The notes under the pieces are model-generated. The model made no database searches, was not told the DNA's origin, and worked only from the letters and a program-made list of their open reading frames with translations. Below are positions 23,383 through 36,379 of a stretch of DNA of 64,000 nucleotides, piece after piece. The translations under genes and the position numbers were made by a program. Position 1 is the stretch's first letter. The number at the start of each line of letters is the position of its first letter. Source of the stretch: Rotaria socialis (Eukaryota > Rotifera > Eurotatoria > Philodinida > Philodinidae). Where the stretch lies: assembly GCA_905331475.1 (NCBI GenBank), contig CAJNYU010003189.1, positions 186,001-250,000 on the forward strand, written 5' to 3'.

Positions 23383-24113
23383 TCAATTTTGAATTCGAAT
23401 ATCGGCACAACCCCGAAACGTTTCCTGTGGACCATAACCCATGCCCTGTTTGCCATCGCTTGAACCCCAACGATTGGCACATGTCCAATCCCATTGCAAA
23501 ACGCATCGGTCACAAATCAAACTATTGGGTAATTTGACTTTAAAATTATATGCTGGGAGATCCCAACCGGGAGCAATATTTTGTGTATAAGTGCCTGGAA
23601 TGTCCCAACGGTAAGAGCTTGTCGTGGCACTAGGAGCCTGAACAATTTCGAGTGGATGTCGGTCCAAACATTCTTGGGTCACTTCGATGGCATTATGTGT
23701 CACCGGGCAAACTTTGAAGAAGAACCAGCCCATATGATTGGCCATCATTTCGACACGAACATCGATGACTTCTCCCGCTTTATAAGTGCCCACAATGGTA
23801 CCCGTAAAATATTTACCATTTGGTGCTTCATTATCCCGAGGTCCATCAATAGGATCACCACATACACCACACTGTCCACCCATTGCCCAGTGATGCTATT
23901 TTAATGAAAAGAAAGTAGAACATCGATTTTAGGTGTGGAGATGTTTTAGTATCGACTTACGTCATATCCACCACAGTTCAATTGCCAATCATTGTAGTTG
24001 ATAGGAGTATTGAAATTGAATTGCCATGCTGAACTGCGACTGGGAGGTCGAGCCAGTCGTCCATGACCACTAACAACTACAGCATAGATGAGTATAATAA
24101 AAAGTTTGAGCAT
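23383..24113 (-). CDS. AA15-type lytic polysaccharide monooxygenase
   Basis: Exon 1 is 24113-23961 and exon 2 is 23895-23383, separated by a 65-nt GTAAGT...TAG intron in phase 0; the product is 221 residues. A 16-residue hydrophobic signal peptide ends just before HGRLARPPSRSSAWQF, so the mature protein begins with histidine, as copper-dependent LPMOs require. The second histidine of the brace is His105 in MANHMGWFFFKVCP. Many paired cysteines and the terminal FRGCADIRI motif fit family AA15 of invertebrates, which oxidatively cleaves chitin or cellulose outside the cell. An alternative ATG at 24131 would put charged residues before the signal, so 24113 is preferred. Divergent from the otubain gene, with 521 bp between the starts. 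Confidence 0.88.
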
Positions 24114-24634
24114 ATTTCTATGTCGATGCACTAGAAAGTAGGTGTTTTGATTGTGATTGAAACTAAAATGAATAAGACCAATATTTTCTTTTTCATATGG
24201 CTTAGCGAATAATTGTTTTATTTATTTCCAATGTTTTGCGCCCACATATAGTTCACGATCAGATTTCATCCCTTAATTATTATGCGAAAAAAACATTTTT
24301 TGATTCTGTAGTTATAATACCCACTGCATGGAGCTAATAAACCGAAAAGACACTCAACAGTAAGGCTGTGCAAAGAGTTAAAAATGTAGCATCTATTTGG
24401 GTGATTTCTTTTGCGGATACACAAATAATCCCACTTTGATTGTAAAGCAATTTGTCTTTCAAAAAAAAGCATTATTGAGTTTTCTTCAGCGACATCTGAT
24501 CGTCGATGTATATCCATTGGTTGCGCAACAGTAACAAATCACCCGAGATAGAGTTGTTGTCTGTCTTCCTTTCTTCATTTTCGTGTCCAAGAAATAGTTG
24601 AACAGTCATATTGGACAAATTCCTTTCTTTATCT

Positions 24635-25750
24635 ATGGCAGCTGGATATGAGAAAACAGGTGTTGCACCTAGTGATGTCGGAGACACAAGCAGTTTGAGT
24701 TATGTAATTCATGGTTAGTTATTCGATAAGAAAATCAAATTGTCTCTAAAATGAAAGGTTTTGTTTTAGATGTAGATCTTGATCGACAAACTCAACTACT
24801 TCAAAATGAAATAGAAAGAGAAGTATTGAAATTTTTTGATTTAAAAAGATTTTCATCTCATTATCTTAGATTGCTGCAAGTCAACCATTAGTAACTGATA
24901 AAATTCCCACAGCTCAATTACAAAGTGAATATGCATTAGATGATAAAATCTACCAAGATAAAGTGGCAGTAAGTAAGATTAATAGAATACCAGTCGAATT
25001 AGTTTCTTATTTACAAAAAGGAATTAATGAAAAAATATAAATATATTCGTCGTACACGAGGCGATGGAAATTGTTTCTATCGTGCATTTGCTTTCGGCTA
25101 TCTTGAAAAAAACTTGATCAATAAAAAAGAACTCGACCGATTTCGACAATTAACATACGATCTAAAAGATCAACTTGTTAAATTAGGATATCAAGATTTT
25201 ACACTTGAAGATGTACGCAGTGTTGTTATCGAAATCATTGACAATATATCTAAAGAAGGAACCGAACAAAGTTTAATAGAAAACTTCTGTTCGCCTTCCT
25301 ATTCGAATTATTTTGTTGCCTACTTACGGTAAATATTAGTTTCTCTATTGATCAAATACAATGTTTTTTTGGTGAAAAATATTATAGATTATTTGTATCT
25401 GGATATCTTCAAATGAATCGTGAATTTGTTGAAAATTTTATTGAAGATGGAAAAAGTATTAAAGAATTTTGTTGTACAGTATGTTTTATTTCTTATGTTT
25501 ATCAATTAATATATCTGTTTTTTCAAAGGAAGTAGAACCCATGGAACGTGAATCTGATAATATACATATAATAGCCTTAACTAAAGCAGCTGTTGTTCCA
25601 TTACGTGTGATTTATATGGATCGAAGCCAACAATCGTCGTTAACTATACATGATTTTGCTGGTACTGATGAGGGAACTAACGAAAATTTTGAACCAATGA
25701 TAACCATGCTTTATCGACCTGGTCACTATGATTTATTATATGAAAATTAA
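24635..25750 (+). CDS. OTUB1: Otubain-type deubiquitinase
   Basis: Six exons join in phase: 24635-24713, 24770-24822, 24870-24968, 25021-25328, 25388-25478 and 25529-25750. They give 283 residues, close to the usual otubain length. The OTU catalytic triad is visible as Asp92 and Cys95 in RRTRGDGNCFYRAF and His276 in RPGHYDLLYEN. The N-terminal half carries the ubiquitin-binding arm typical of OTUB1 (QPLVTDKIP, then EYALDDKIYQDK). The enzyme removes K48-linked ubiquitin chains and restrains E2 enzymes in the cytosol. All introns are 47-59 nt. OTUB2 is less likely because it lacks such an N-terminal extension. Confidence 0.93.
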
Positions 25751-26273
25751 TATTCAATAAATGAATTAAGACATCCCGGTGATTTATTTGTTATGCTACA
25801 TAATATTTTTTGGTCTTGTTCTCATACATACAATTGAATATTCATTTAAATAAACTCGAATTTCTTTTTTGTCTTTCATATGAAATAGTCATTTATAATC
25901 ATCAATAATTCTAACAATAACACAAAACTATAAATCTATTCATATAGGCAAATACGTGTGAACGAAATGCAGTCAACCGTGACTATATAACGAAAAAATA
26001 AAGGAAAAATACAACATAAGGGTCTCTTTTTTTTCTTTCTTCCATACGTCAATGTAAAACGAGTGCAGAAAAATTGTTATAAATCGAAGTCATGATCGTC
26101 CACACAGCTCGATGTAATATTTACTGATAGATAGAGAAGAAGAAGAAACACGAATGATGGATGCGCACGACTACACCGATTAGAACGAGAGAAGCAACGA
26201 GAAGAAAAACCAAACTGAGGGAAATAAAGAACGACGACAACTATTTATTTCTCCTGCGCATATCACCAAATCA

Positions 26274-26280
26274 TATAAAA
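26274..26280 (+). promoter_or_regulatory. Candidate TATA box
   Basis: TATAAAA lies 47 bases upstream of the ATG of the VWC membrane protein. Spacing is plausible, but the sequence is AT-rich. Confidence 0.35.
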
Positions 26281-26326
26281 ATATATCGAGTATAAACGCG
26301 TTTGCGTACCTTTTGCAAACAAAAAC

Positions 26327-27377
26327 ATGATTGGGCTATCAAACTCAATTGTATTTTTGGTAATAATTTTTAGTGTTGCCAGTCAAGGAGATGTAGACCT
26401 TGGTTTTATCACTACGGACTATGATAAATTTATTGGCATGTTGTGTCATAGTCACTTAGGTGCACAATCAGGTATTTGCCGAAATACTTCAGCTTCTACA
26501 CCACATCCTCCAGGAGCTACAACACCAGCAACAACTCAAGCTACACAAGGAATTTCTGGTTCCGGTTCTCATCTTGGAAGTAGTTCATCGTCTATTTCGC
26601 CTCTTGCAAGTGCTCATTGGTGTCATCTCACAAATGGTACAAATCTACCACTCGGCTATTTATTCATGTATGCACCATGCACAATATGTCAATGTACATC
26701 ATCTCATAATGTTCTTTGCTCAAAACTTGCGTGTATGAACACCTACTGTAAAGATGATTCTACACCAGCCGTTAGATATGGTCAATGCTGTCCACAATGT
26801 GCCTATGAAGCTAATGCAACTGCATGCTATGTTAGCGGGGTCGGATTTCCACATGGTTAGTTTTAAAATTTATAGAACTAACATTATTAGGTTTTCTCTT
26901 ATGTTTCTAATAGGCGCACTCCTTAAAAGTACTACCGATAATGTAAATTGCTGGTGTGAATACGGAAATATTGAATGTCGTCAGGCAACAACTTCTGTTT
27001 TCGCAGGTTTAGATCTTTGGGGTAATGGTACAGCACCTTATGTTATTGCTACCATCATATTAATTATTCTATTCGTTGGTTTATTACTTTGCTGTAGTTG
27101 CACACTTTTATATTATTATTATTATCAACGTAATCAACATGTTATTCAACAAGTGTATGATCAATACTGCAATAATACTGGTGGATGGCAACCCATGAAT
27201 GAAGATGGTGTTGTTGTTGATGCTAATGCCGAACAAAAGCAAGCTGAAGCTGAAAACAGCCAGTTCAAAAATGAATATCCAACTGGTAATTCCGAAGCAT
27301 TTGTTCCTCCACCATATGCTCTTTACAATGGCGCATATGTCAACGACGGCAGTGCCAATAATCAAAAACATGCTTAA
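26327..27377 (+). CDS. Single-pass membrane protein with VWC domains
   Basis: Exons 26327-26855 and 26914-27377 (58-nt intron, phase 1) give 330 residues. There is an N-terminal signal peptide (about 1-20), a Ser/Thr/Gly-rich linker, then a cysteine-rich von Willebrand C module (WCHLTNGTNLP through GQCCPQC) and a shorter second one (ACYVSG through CWCEYGNIECRQ). One membrane helix (about 219-245) precedes a tyrosine run and a cytoplasmic tail with a PPPY motif, which can bind WW domains of Nedd4-type ubiquitin ligases. VWC proteins often bind BMP-family ligands; the ligand here is unknown. An AATAAA at about 27620-27626 could serve as a polyadenylation signal. Confidence 0.8.
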
Positions 27378-27438
27378 AACGAAACAAGAACGTGACTTTG
27401 TCATTGACTTTAAACAAGACAATCAAATTGAAATACTA

Positions 27439-27442
<4 letters not shown>

Positions 27443-27470
<28 letters not shown>
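27443..27470 (+). repeat. (TC)n microsatellite in a probable 3' UTR
   Basis: About 14 uninterrupted TC units just after the stop codon of the VWC protein. Confidence 0.95.
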
Positions 27471-27474
<4 letters not shown>

Positions 27475-27915
27475 AAAGCATTTCAGAAATCTGTGATAAG
27501 GATAATCATCTTTGTACATGATTAGACACTTATATTTCTCATTTATATACAGTATTTTTTCTAATTACATCTTAATAGTTTGTGCCAATATTTTAAGAAA
27601 ATCCATATTTTTATTATTTAAATAAAATTTATTTATTGCGAAATACGAGCGTGTGATCTAGAAATAGTCGTAATGCTCTTATCACATGATTGATCAATGA
27701 AGTAAAAAAAATTTAATTGCTTTACTTCAATGTTAATTTAATAGTAGAAAGATTTCATGGAGTAAAATAAAATTTTAACGTACTTTGCAGCAGGCGGCAT
27801 CTATTTCTTACTCTAATGTACTCTTGAAGAGGCAGTTGCTAGATGCCACGGCAGAACGATAGGGAACAGTTATGGCTAGTTGACATACACGTTTTATCAT
27901 CAGTATAGAACAACC

Positions 27916-30900
27916 ATGTCGAACCTTCGTAGTACTGGACAATTACCATTAAAAACATCAATGACCAATAAATGGAAAGCTCAGTAATGAATTATAGTGT
28001 ACGAGTTCCTATGATTTAAACTCAATATTTCTATTTATAGAGCACCCAGTAGTGAAATGCTCGAACGGCAAACACGAGCACTTGAAGATAGTCTCAACAA
28101 ACTTAAATTAGCCATGCACCCTGAAAAAAATAAAGCAACGTATAATATTTTCATTCTTTTTTAGTATAAATGTTGTCATGTGTATACATATATATATATA
28201 TATATAATAGTACTGATAAAAATGCTCCTATATGGGATAAAGGTAAATCAGGCCCACTATCACAATATGCAAATCATGTTTTGCGTGATGAACCAAGACG
28301 AGTATTCGATGTAAATTAATTTTAAACAAAACTGAAGTTTCTCCTTCTAAATGAACTCATTTTAGGCTAATAAACCAACAAAAATTCGAGTTCTAGGCGA
28401 TGAACCTCCAGGTATAATTTGATTTCTTATCAAATCTAAATCTACCAATGTGTCACTTATTTTCATCTAGCTACTATTGTTCGACCATCACGTGTAGCTA
28501 ATATATTTAATCCGAAACCAGCAACTACTGTCGCTAATAAGATTGTAAAATGTGGTCAATGCGAAAAGGATGAAGCTAAAATGGTAAATTACTTAATTTT
28601 GGATAGAGAAAATTTGATTTCTATCTTTAGAAATGTCTTGAATGTGCGGAATCATATTGTGCAACTTGTTTTGCACATTTTCATCTTCGCGGTGCTTTAC
28701 AACGTCATCGCTGTATTTCATTAAATGATAGTCGGCCGCCCACGCCTCAAAAGAAAAAACCACCGTATGCTTTTTTTTCGCTTTACAAGCGTTTTATGTT
28801 GCTATTGTCATTAATATTCTAGTGTTGGCGCAGATGTTATATTTAAAGAATTACGTTTTGCTCAATCAAAAGATGATTTCTTTCAAAAATCTGCTACAAG
28901 CGCAGATTCATTTGAATATAACGATGATGATATGCAATCGGAAGATGGCGGAGGTGGAGAACTACTTAATGGTAATTATGATGAGAAAACAAGTGCCGCA
29001 TCATTTCAACAAGCTCTTTTACAATGGCGAAAAGGTGATAGCCCAAAAAATAAATCGAAAAAAAGTAATCGATCAAAAAAATCGAAAGCAACACATGAAA
29101 CAGGTGTCGATACAGTTTACGATACAAATACGAAATTAAATCAAATACCAATGCCGAATATTGAATTTCATTCATCGAAATTAAGTTACGGAGAAAAACT
29201 TCTGCTAAAGAAATATAGACGTGCTAATAAGAATAATCAAGACTTTTTTACTCAACAAGGAACACCAGACAATATAACATCAAGAGAACCATCGAAGAAC
29301 AGTCAAAGTATTCATGCCAATCGTTCACTTCCACCTAATATTAATTTATACGACTCAAATATGGAAATTGAAGTAAGTTCAAATATTAACATGCCTAATA
29401 GAAAAAAGCGAAATATTGATGTAAATTATTCTATAATTTAGCCTCTCTATGACGATCTGCCAACAATGCGTGCAGATGAAAGGTAATGAAACTAGAGCAT
29501 TCATTTTAATGGTCAATGAAAAATTTGGTTTTTTTTTCGTTTTAGTGCACGGACAATAACTGCAGAAGAAAATCATAATCATAATAATAATAATAATAAT
29601 AATCATTTCGACCAAGATGACGATGATGAAGAACTAATGCGATTAAAATACCAAGAACGAACTCAAAGCCGTGCATCTGCAAGACCAATATCTCGTCCAA
29701 ACAGTTCTGCTAAACGAAAAAATTCCATATCATCGAGACCACCTTCCGTAGCACTTTATCAACATCCTCTGTATAGCTACTTTCCGTATTTAACTATGTT
29801 CCACTCATTTTCTATTCAAATTTTCTAGACCATCACTATTAGCAACGAATCCAAGTGATGAACTTAAAGCGATCATTGATTCTCAATCAATACCATCTCG
29901 ACCGTCCTCAGCTGCTTTAAAAAAACCACCGAAAATTGATTGTCGACGTATGTATAAAACATAACAAAAAAGGTTATTTTCTAAATAGCACTGTTATTCA
30001 ATAGTTCCATCATTGTGGAATCGAAATTGGAAACCTGAACAGAGTGTGTCTGATGGCGCTGATATGAAATTAGTGAAAATCGATCAACATGCTGTTGATC
30101 AATTTGATTTAGCACTCAATGATTTACTTGATGAAGATAAAATTGAATTAGCCAATCATTCAGATAGTACAATCGAAACAAAACGTCCATCAACAGCCAC
30201 AAAACCTCCGATAAGTGCTCGTTCTGAAAAAGCTAAATCCACAAATACTCCAAGATCTACACCGACACTAACACCAACACCTCGTCGAAATTCGCCATTT
30301 AATTTTAATGATTCACCTCGTAAAATAGACTCGTCGTCGTCGATGGACACCGGTGATGGTGGCTTTTTCACTGATGTTGCTCCTCGTAAAGCCCCTAAAT
30401 CTCCTAGGCCACCGCCTGTGATTCAACAATCATCAACTGATGAATGGAAACAATTATTAAAAAATCGATCGGCTCGTTCATCCGTCGAACAACGCCCGAT
30501 GATACCAAATTTAGCTTCATTGCGTAAAACATCTATTGAAAATTTAATACGTGCACCACCCAAACGTTCGATAACACTCGACGAAGCTCATCAACAAATC
30601 GATGAACAAAGTCGGCCAGGATCATCTCTGTCATCAGCTTCACTTCCCGTTTCAATAACATCATCGAAACCTGATTATATTACACGACCATCGATTGAAC
30701 GACATCCAAAATTGGCACCACCACCAACTACTACCACTACAACGAAAAAATTTCGTGTCGAATATCCGAAAAAATCTTCTGCCACTCTCGCAGCTCCTTC
30801 GATGGTCATTGAAGGTAAAAAAGTGACATCAGCAAGAAATTCAGCACGCGATAGTGATGAATATCTACAACAATCAATGAATTCAACGCGAAATAAAATA

Positions 30901-31776
30901 CCATCTGGCGTACAAAAATCTCAACATTTATTGAAAACCAGTTCAACAAGTTCAATGACAACAATTACTCGCGATGATAATATTCTAAAAGATGAAAGTA
31001 TGACAATTACAGATCTACCACTAAATAAAAGTATGAATCGTCGATCAACAAATATTGATCAAGAACCGTCGAAGTCAAGAAGAATGGAATTTTCAGTCAG
31101 GGATGGACCTAAATGGCATCAATCATCGTCTGAGTAAGAAAAACATTTTTTTTGCAAATATTCAATCTAATAATCTTTGTAGATCCACAACGCTCAAAGC
31201 AGCTTCTTCCTCTCGACCACGTCGTTCGTCAAAAGTGAATACTTCTCGGCCAGGAACACCATCGAATCCAACCAATTCAAGTAAGGAGAAAACAAACTTT
31301 CAACAGAATAGAAATTCTATTTTGTTTAGAACTAGCCCAACAATTTAGTACGTATGATAATGATGATGGTCGATCATCACGTGCATGTCAAGATGTTGAA
31401 GATGAAGAATGTTTTAATCAACTTCGAGTAGAACTTACTTCTGAATGTTTGTCTCGACTTTCATCTTCGATATTTATTTAAATCGTAATTTTTTGATTTT
31501 TTTTTCTCTACACAGTGGGGATGGCAAGTCCTGGTTGGGATGCGAGCTTAAGTGAACATGTATTGAAAAATCTTCGTGGTACAGAAGTTCCGTTTAGTGA
31601 GAAAGAATTACAAGAGAACTTAACAATGCTCGAAATAAAATTACGGTAAATTTTTCTTATGAAAATAAAAAGAATTAATTTTTATTCTTTAAATAATTTA
31701 TAGAGAAACTGAAACGGTGCAACGATCGCAAACAGATGATGATCTGTCCGTACATGAAGAAATTCGAAATTTATGA
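27916..31776 (+). CDS. ZBBX: Zinc finger B-box domain protein (ZBBX-like)
   Basis: Fifteen exons keep frame throughout: 27916-27983, 28041-28139, 28211-28310, 28366-28411, 28471-28583, 28631-28764, 28823-29372, 29442-29482, 29546-29770, 29829-29947, 30005-31133, 31183-31280, 31330-31446, 31516-31645 and 31704-31776. The product is 1013 residues. A short N-terminal coiled coil (LERQTRALEDSLNKLK) is followed at about residues 132-170 by a B-box zinc finger (KCGQCEKDEAKMKCLECAES, then CATCF and paired His/Cys). The rest is long, Ser/Pro/Arg-rich and probably disordered, ending in a helical tail. Placement of the B-box after the coil, without RING or TRIM domains, fits ZBBX, a gene associated with ciliated cells. 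The vertebrate protein is shorter; the extra length is in the disordered part. Confidence 0.85.
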
Positions 31777-32404
31777 ACACTTTTCAATAATGTGTTTTTT
31801 TTTTCGTTTGACTTTTATTTTTTCTATTGTATTGACCAGTGATTGTTAACTCACCAATGGTAGTAGAACGCATATTGATATTTTTTGTTTTTCCCATTTA
31901 ATCGATTTAATTAATTCATTTAAAAAAAAATTAACAGTAGGAAAATTATTTTAGCTGCTTTAAAACTTCGATAACTTAAGCTACAAGTCTTTTCAGTAGC
32001 ACGACTTGCGATAGAAGTGAATTTATCTACCAATTTAATGACACATTATACAAAACAAATATTAACTTGAATCAATATTTTGGTGTCATTTGCCTTTTGC
32101 TGTTTTTCTCTGGTGAAGAGATCCGACGGACTCGTTTTTGACACTTTCGTATTCCATTAATGAAAAAGTAAATTAGATCAGTCACATTTCGAGCAAAATC
32201 TAGACTTTGCTAATGAAATTTACAGAAGTCCAACCTCAACTACAATTAAAAATTTCATTGGATTACTTTGTGCATCCATACTTTACCACATGAGGAAAAA
32301 GTTTTTTTGTAATATTACAATTATTCTTGTATTTTTTCAATAAAAGCTATTGCATCATTTCTACGCATGTATTTCGTGATGTTATTTATTTAAGACCTGA
32401 TGCG
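31777..32404. other. Intergenic, ZBBX 3' end to AIMP1
   Basis: T-rich sequence after the ZBBX stop, then the 5' flank of AIMP1. No gene seen. It probably holds both the polyadenylation site and the promoter. Confidence 0.5.
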
Positions 32405-32485
32405 ATGTCCTGCTTTAGATTAGTAAATATTCATCATTTTCTTCGACGTTCTTATTTTACAAGTAGAATCCATCCTTTCTTCGCC

Positions 32486-33745
32486 ATGGAAGCTTTACAA
32501 GAAAAAGCCAAATTAGCTGATGAACGTATACAACAATTGAAATCACTTATTGCTACTATTGGTACGCGTACGTAAATGTTCATCTATCGAACTTAATAGA
32601 ATAATTTCTTATCCTACAGGACAACTTGATCCAGTAGTATATATTCGTGGACTTCAAGATCAAAATACAAAATTAAAAGCACGAGTACAAAGTCTCGTTG
32701 ACGAATTACTTACATTAGAAAATCAACGAGGAGGTAATTTATATTTATTTTAATAAGAAGAATAATAAACGACGTCTCGATTGCTTTTAGTAAAACAACA
32801 ATATGATTTTACGAACAAAGTTCCCAAGGCTCCTATTCAATCAGTTGCTCAACCAGAAAAGCCAGTTGAAGCTCCAAAACCAGTTGTTGAAGCTGCTGCT
32901 GCTGCTGCTGCAGCTCCTAGTAACGATCAACAAGAAGCTAAAGATAAAAAAGAAAAGAAAAAGAAACCGGCTAAAGAAGGTTGTATATCTTTTGTTGGAA
33001 GAAATCACTTCTTCTAAATAGTATGTTTCGTAATTGAATAGAAAAATCAGGAAAAACACCTGCTAATACTGCAATCGATATAACACGATTTGATTTACGT
33101 GTTGGAAAAATTGTTTCAGCTGAAAAACATCCTGATGCAGATTCTTTATATGTTGAACAAATCGATGTTGGTGAAGGAAAACCACGAACGGTATTTCAAA
33201 AAATGAAATCACTGATTTCAAACACTGGATTTTCTTTTTCTTATATAGATATGCAGTGGTCTTGTTAATCATATGCCATTAAGTGATGTAAGCTGTCCGA
33301 AATATAAACTGATGGTTCTAATTTCTATTGTGTAAAATCATTTTAGCTTGATCAAAAACTTGTCGTCATCTTATGTAATTTAAAACCAGCGAAAATGCGT
33401 GGTATTATGTCGGAAGGCAGTAAGTTTTAAAGAACTGATATCATTGGAGAATATTTTAAATTATTCTACTTGTCTTCTCTAGTGGTTATGTGCGCATCAA
33501 CACCAGATAAAGTTGAATTACTTCAGCCACCAAGTGATTGTAAACCAGGCGATCGAATCGAATGCGAAGGTTATGATTGTTCATCACCGGATGCTCAAAT
33601 TAAAAAAGAACTATCCGATCAAATTCTACCTGGTATGAGTACAAATGATAAAGGCGAAGCAACATTCAAAGGTGTCTTATGGAAAATAGCTGGTATTACT
33701 GGTGTTGTCAAATCTACAAGTCTCACCAATGTACCTATTAAATAA
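32486..33745 (+). CDS. AIMP1: Aminoacyl-tRNA synthetase complex protein p43 (EMAP II)
   Basis: Seven exons in phase: 32486-32561, 32620-32733, 32791-32979, 33042-33190, 33249-33287, 33347-33419 and 33483-33745. They give 300 residues, near the usual size. An N-terminal leucine-rich coiled coil ([19 protein letters not shown] onward) is followed by an alanine run and a Lys-rich linker. The C-terminal EMAP II-type OB-fold tRNA-binding domain shows [20 protein letters not shown], then [28 protein letters not shown] and a final VPIK. The protein scaffolds the multisynthetase complex and binds tRNA. A second ATG lies 81 nt upstream in frame (32405) and would add 27 basic, amphipathic residues like a mitochondrial presequence. 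An AATAAA follows at about 33835. Confidence 0.93.
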
Positions 33746-35889
33746 TCTAATGAAAACAACACTCTTGGTATGAGTAGCACAAATATTATCATTATCATAT
33801 TGTTAAACTGTTTCGTTTTCTGATGATTTGACAAAATAAAATAAAAAAACACTATGATAGGCAGTTTTAACCGAATATATTCGTAATTCTATTATCTAAT
33901 AAACAACATATTAAAGTCTTTTATCAGTGTAATTGATTTTGACCGTTTGACATTTTATATAAACAATGAACATTTTTTCTTTGTTAATTAGAATAATATC
34001 TAGATTATGTTTTCTTTGAAGTTTTTTCTTGTTTTTCATTTAAATAATCCTGTATGGTTTATATCCTCTATCTCCTGTTCTAAAGCGTCATCTATTGACC
34101 GAAATAGTCTAATAATTATTTTCAATTCTATACGAGTATTTATTACTACCAAGATGAAATATGATGCAAAATGAAAACATAATAATATCAATTAAATTTT
34201 TGAAGAGGCGATGAATCTTGATACATGGCAATCCCTTTTCCCCTTCGCGTTAAACACGTCTGTCTGTCTTCTTCTCTCTTTCATACATACCCCTCTCTAT
34301 ATGTTTAGGTTGATTTCTTCCTTTTTTTCTTCCTTTCTTCAAGCCAACTCTCAGTTTTTCCTTATCTTTATCGTTTGCTTTGCCTTGTTTTGCCTGTCTA
34401 AGAAAGTGTCTATCACGCTTCATTTCTTTGTACGTCATAGCCTATTTTTAAATGGCCACATAGACCAACTGAGCTCTCATTCATAGGTACTACTGTCTTT
34501 CTCAGATTTTCATATTAATAAAAAGAAAATTTTTTGCTGATATTACGCCTCAAGGCCTATCACACATGCTGTTCTATTGTTTGACTAGGAAAAAAAGATA
34601 AAATAAAGCAACAAGTGATTTCATCTATAAATAGAAGCGAAAAACAAAAAAAGTACATTCTTCTCTCGCTCTCTGATATTCGATAATATGAGACAATAAA
34701 CAAATGGAGTAATGGAGCTGTTTCACCGTCGGCTCGATTGTGGATGGGTATTTCTTTCTTTCTCACTCTCTCTCTCTCTTGCTAACGTTCTTTTGCTTGC
34801 TTGTGATTAGACAAGCCAGGCGGGATGTTGTATATATGTGCATCCCTTTCTCATACCCTTTTTTTTTCTTTTTTCAACCCATAAGAAATAAACAGCGACA
34901 GAGGACATTTTTATCCCCTTATTCGTTCGTCTTAGCATACAACATAATATCGTCATATGGTCGTTTTTCTTTTGCCGTGCTTATAAAAAAAATTTCTGTC
35001 TTTTGTTATGGTAAGACTCATACTTCGAATTCTATTTCTTCTTCTTTTTTTTCATTTCTCCTGGTGTGCGTGCATGTTTACACACGCACACATTGTTCTC
35101 TTGGCGTCGAATAGAAGAAAAAAGACCAACATCGCTCGTGCGTATTCAGTGAAATAAAAGACGAAGAGAAAGAGAGGAGAATATATGTGTGCATGGACGC
35201 ACGCACACTTGTTTCATCAGTTCAAGTATCTGTCCGGTGAGTTTGAACCCTACAGATATATATATATATATACGATTCTGTTGTTGGCTTTCTTCTTCAT
35301 TTTTTTCCTCTTCTTTCCTTCGCCTATGTCGTTTACTTGACGAACGGGCACATAGTAGTCATATTACAGAAGGGCAAAACGGACGATACATGTGTTCGGG
35401 CAGGCGTTGAACAAGTAAAAGAGGAAGAAAAAAAATGAGTGAGAGAAAGAAAGAAAGAAAGAAACTGAACTATCGATTTTTGACAATTCTGGCATAGTTC
35501 ATAGAAAGGGCGATGGCATCATCCGTATGACTTCTTTATTCTGTTTTAGATCATCATCTCCATTCATATTTGCTTAACATTTCGTGTTTTTGTTCATGCT
35601 TGTCGATTGATCTCTTTCTCTCTCTCTCTCATTGTTTCTCTCTCACTCCTTTTTTTCATTTCGACATTTGACAACCAGAAGAAGAAAAAGAAAAAGAAAA
35701 CCGAGAGAGATCGTGCATATACACAACTATTTGTCTTTCACATCTGTCATCGGCATTTGTTCAAAACAAAATAAAACTTTAACACAAACAGTGGTCTTTA
35801 CTCTGTGATCAACGGCTATACTCGTGTGATAAACGAGTGTTTCCTTTTTGTTTATTTTTCTTCTAAACGAAATCAAAATAAAACAAATT
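33746..35889. other. Intergenic and pyrimidine-rich leader
   Basis: About 2.1 kb without exons. From about 34250 it becomes strongly C/T-rich on the plus strand, with CT, TTCT and CA/TG microsatellites. This resembles a long 5' UTR or promoter for the Gln-rich gene at 35890. No core promoter motif stands out. Confidence 0.45.
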
Positions 35890-36342
35890 ATGATGATGAC
35901 CATGGATCAACCTTGTACTGGTAAGAAATTTTAGAAAAATACGATGATAAATAAAAAAACGAGGCATTTTCTTTCCTTCTATTCAATATTTAGGTTTCGG
36001 TGATTTTGGCGGTTATTCTTCATCGGATCCGTTTACAACGAATCAATCGACATCATCACCTATTAATAGTGATCCAGATGTTGACTGGAGTGTATTTGAG
36101 AATGCTGGTATGTAAAAAATACAACAAGATTTTATGTATTATTTTTAATTCTTTTTTTTCAGAACGATATTTATTACGTGATGATAGTGCATGGATAACA
36201 CGTTTGAGTAAAGACTTTTGGTGGAATCTCGAGCGTATATCTGAAATGATAACTTCAGATTATACACCGGCTCAACAAATGAATAATAATAATAATAATA
36301 ATGGTACATTTAATCGATCATCTTTACCAGCACAAAAATTTC

Positions 36343-36379
<37 letters not shown>

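Noticed and set aside
24266..24687. Minus-strand frames opposite the otubain first exon
   Set aside because: Shadows of the otubain 5' region and LPMO upstream sequence; no domain.
28822..29139. Alternative plus frame inside ZBBX exon 7
   Set aside because: The in-phase ZBBX exon explains this stretch; the other frame is biased in composition.
27916..31776. TRIM-family protein
   Set aside because: There is a B-box but no RING, no long TRIM coiled coil and no C-terminal TRIM domain; ZBBX fits better.
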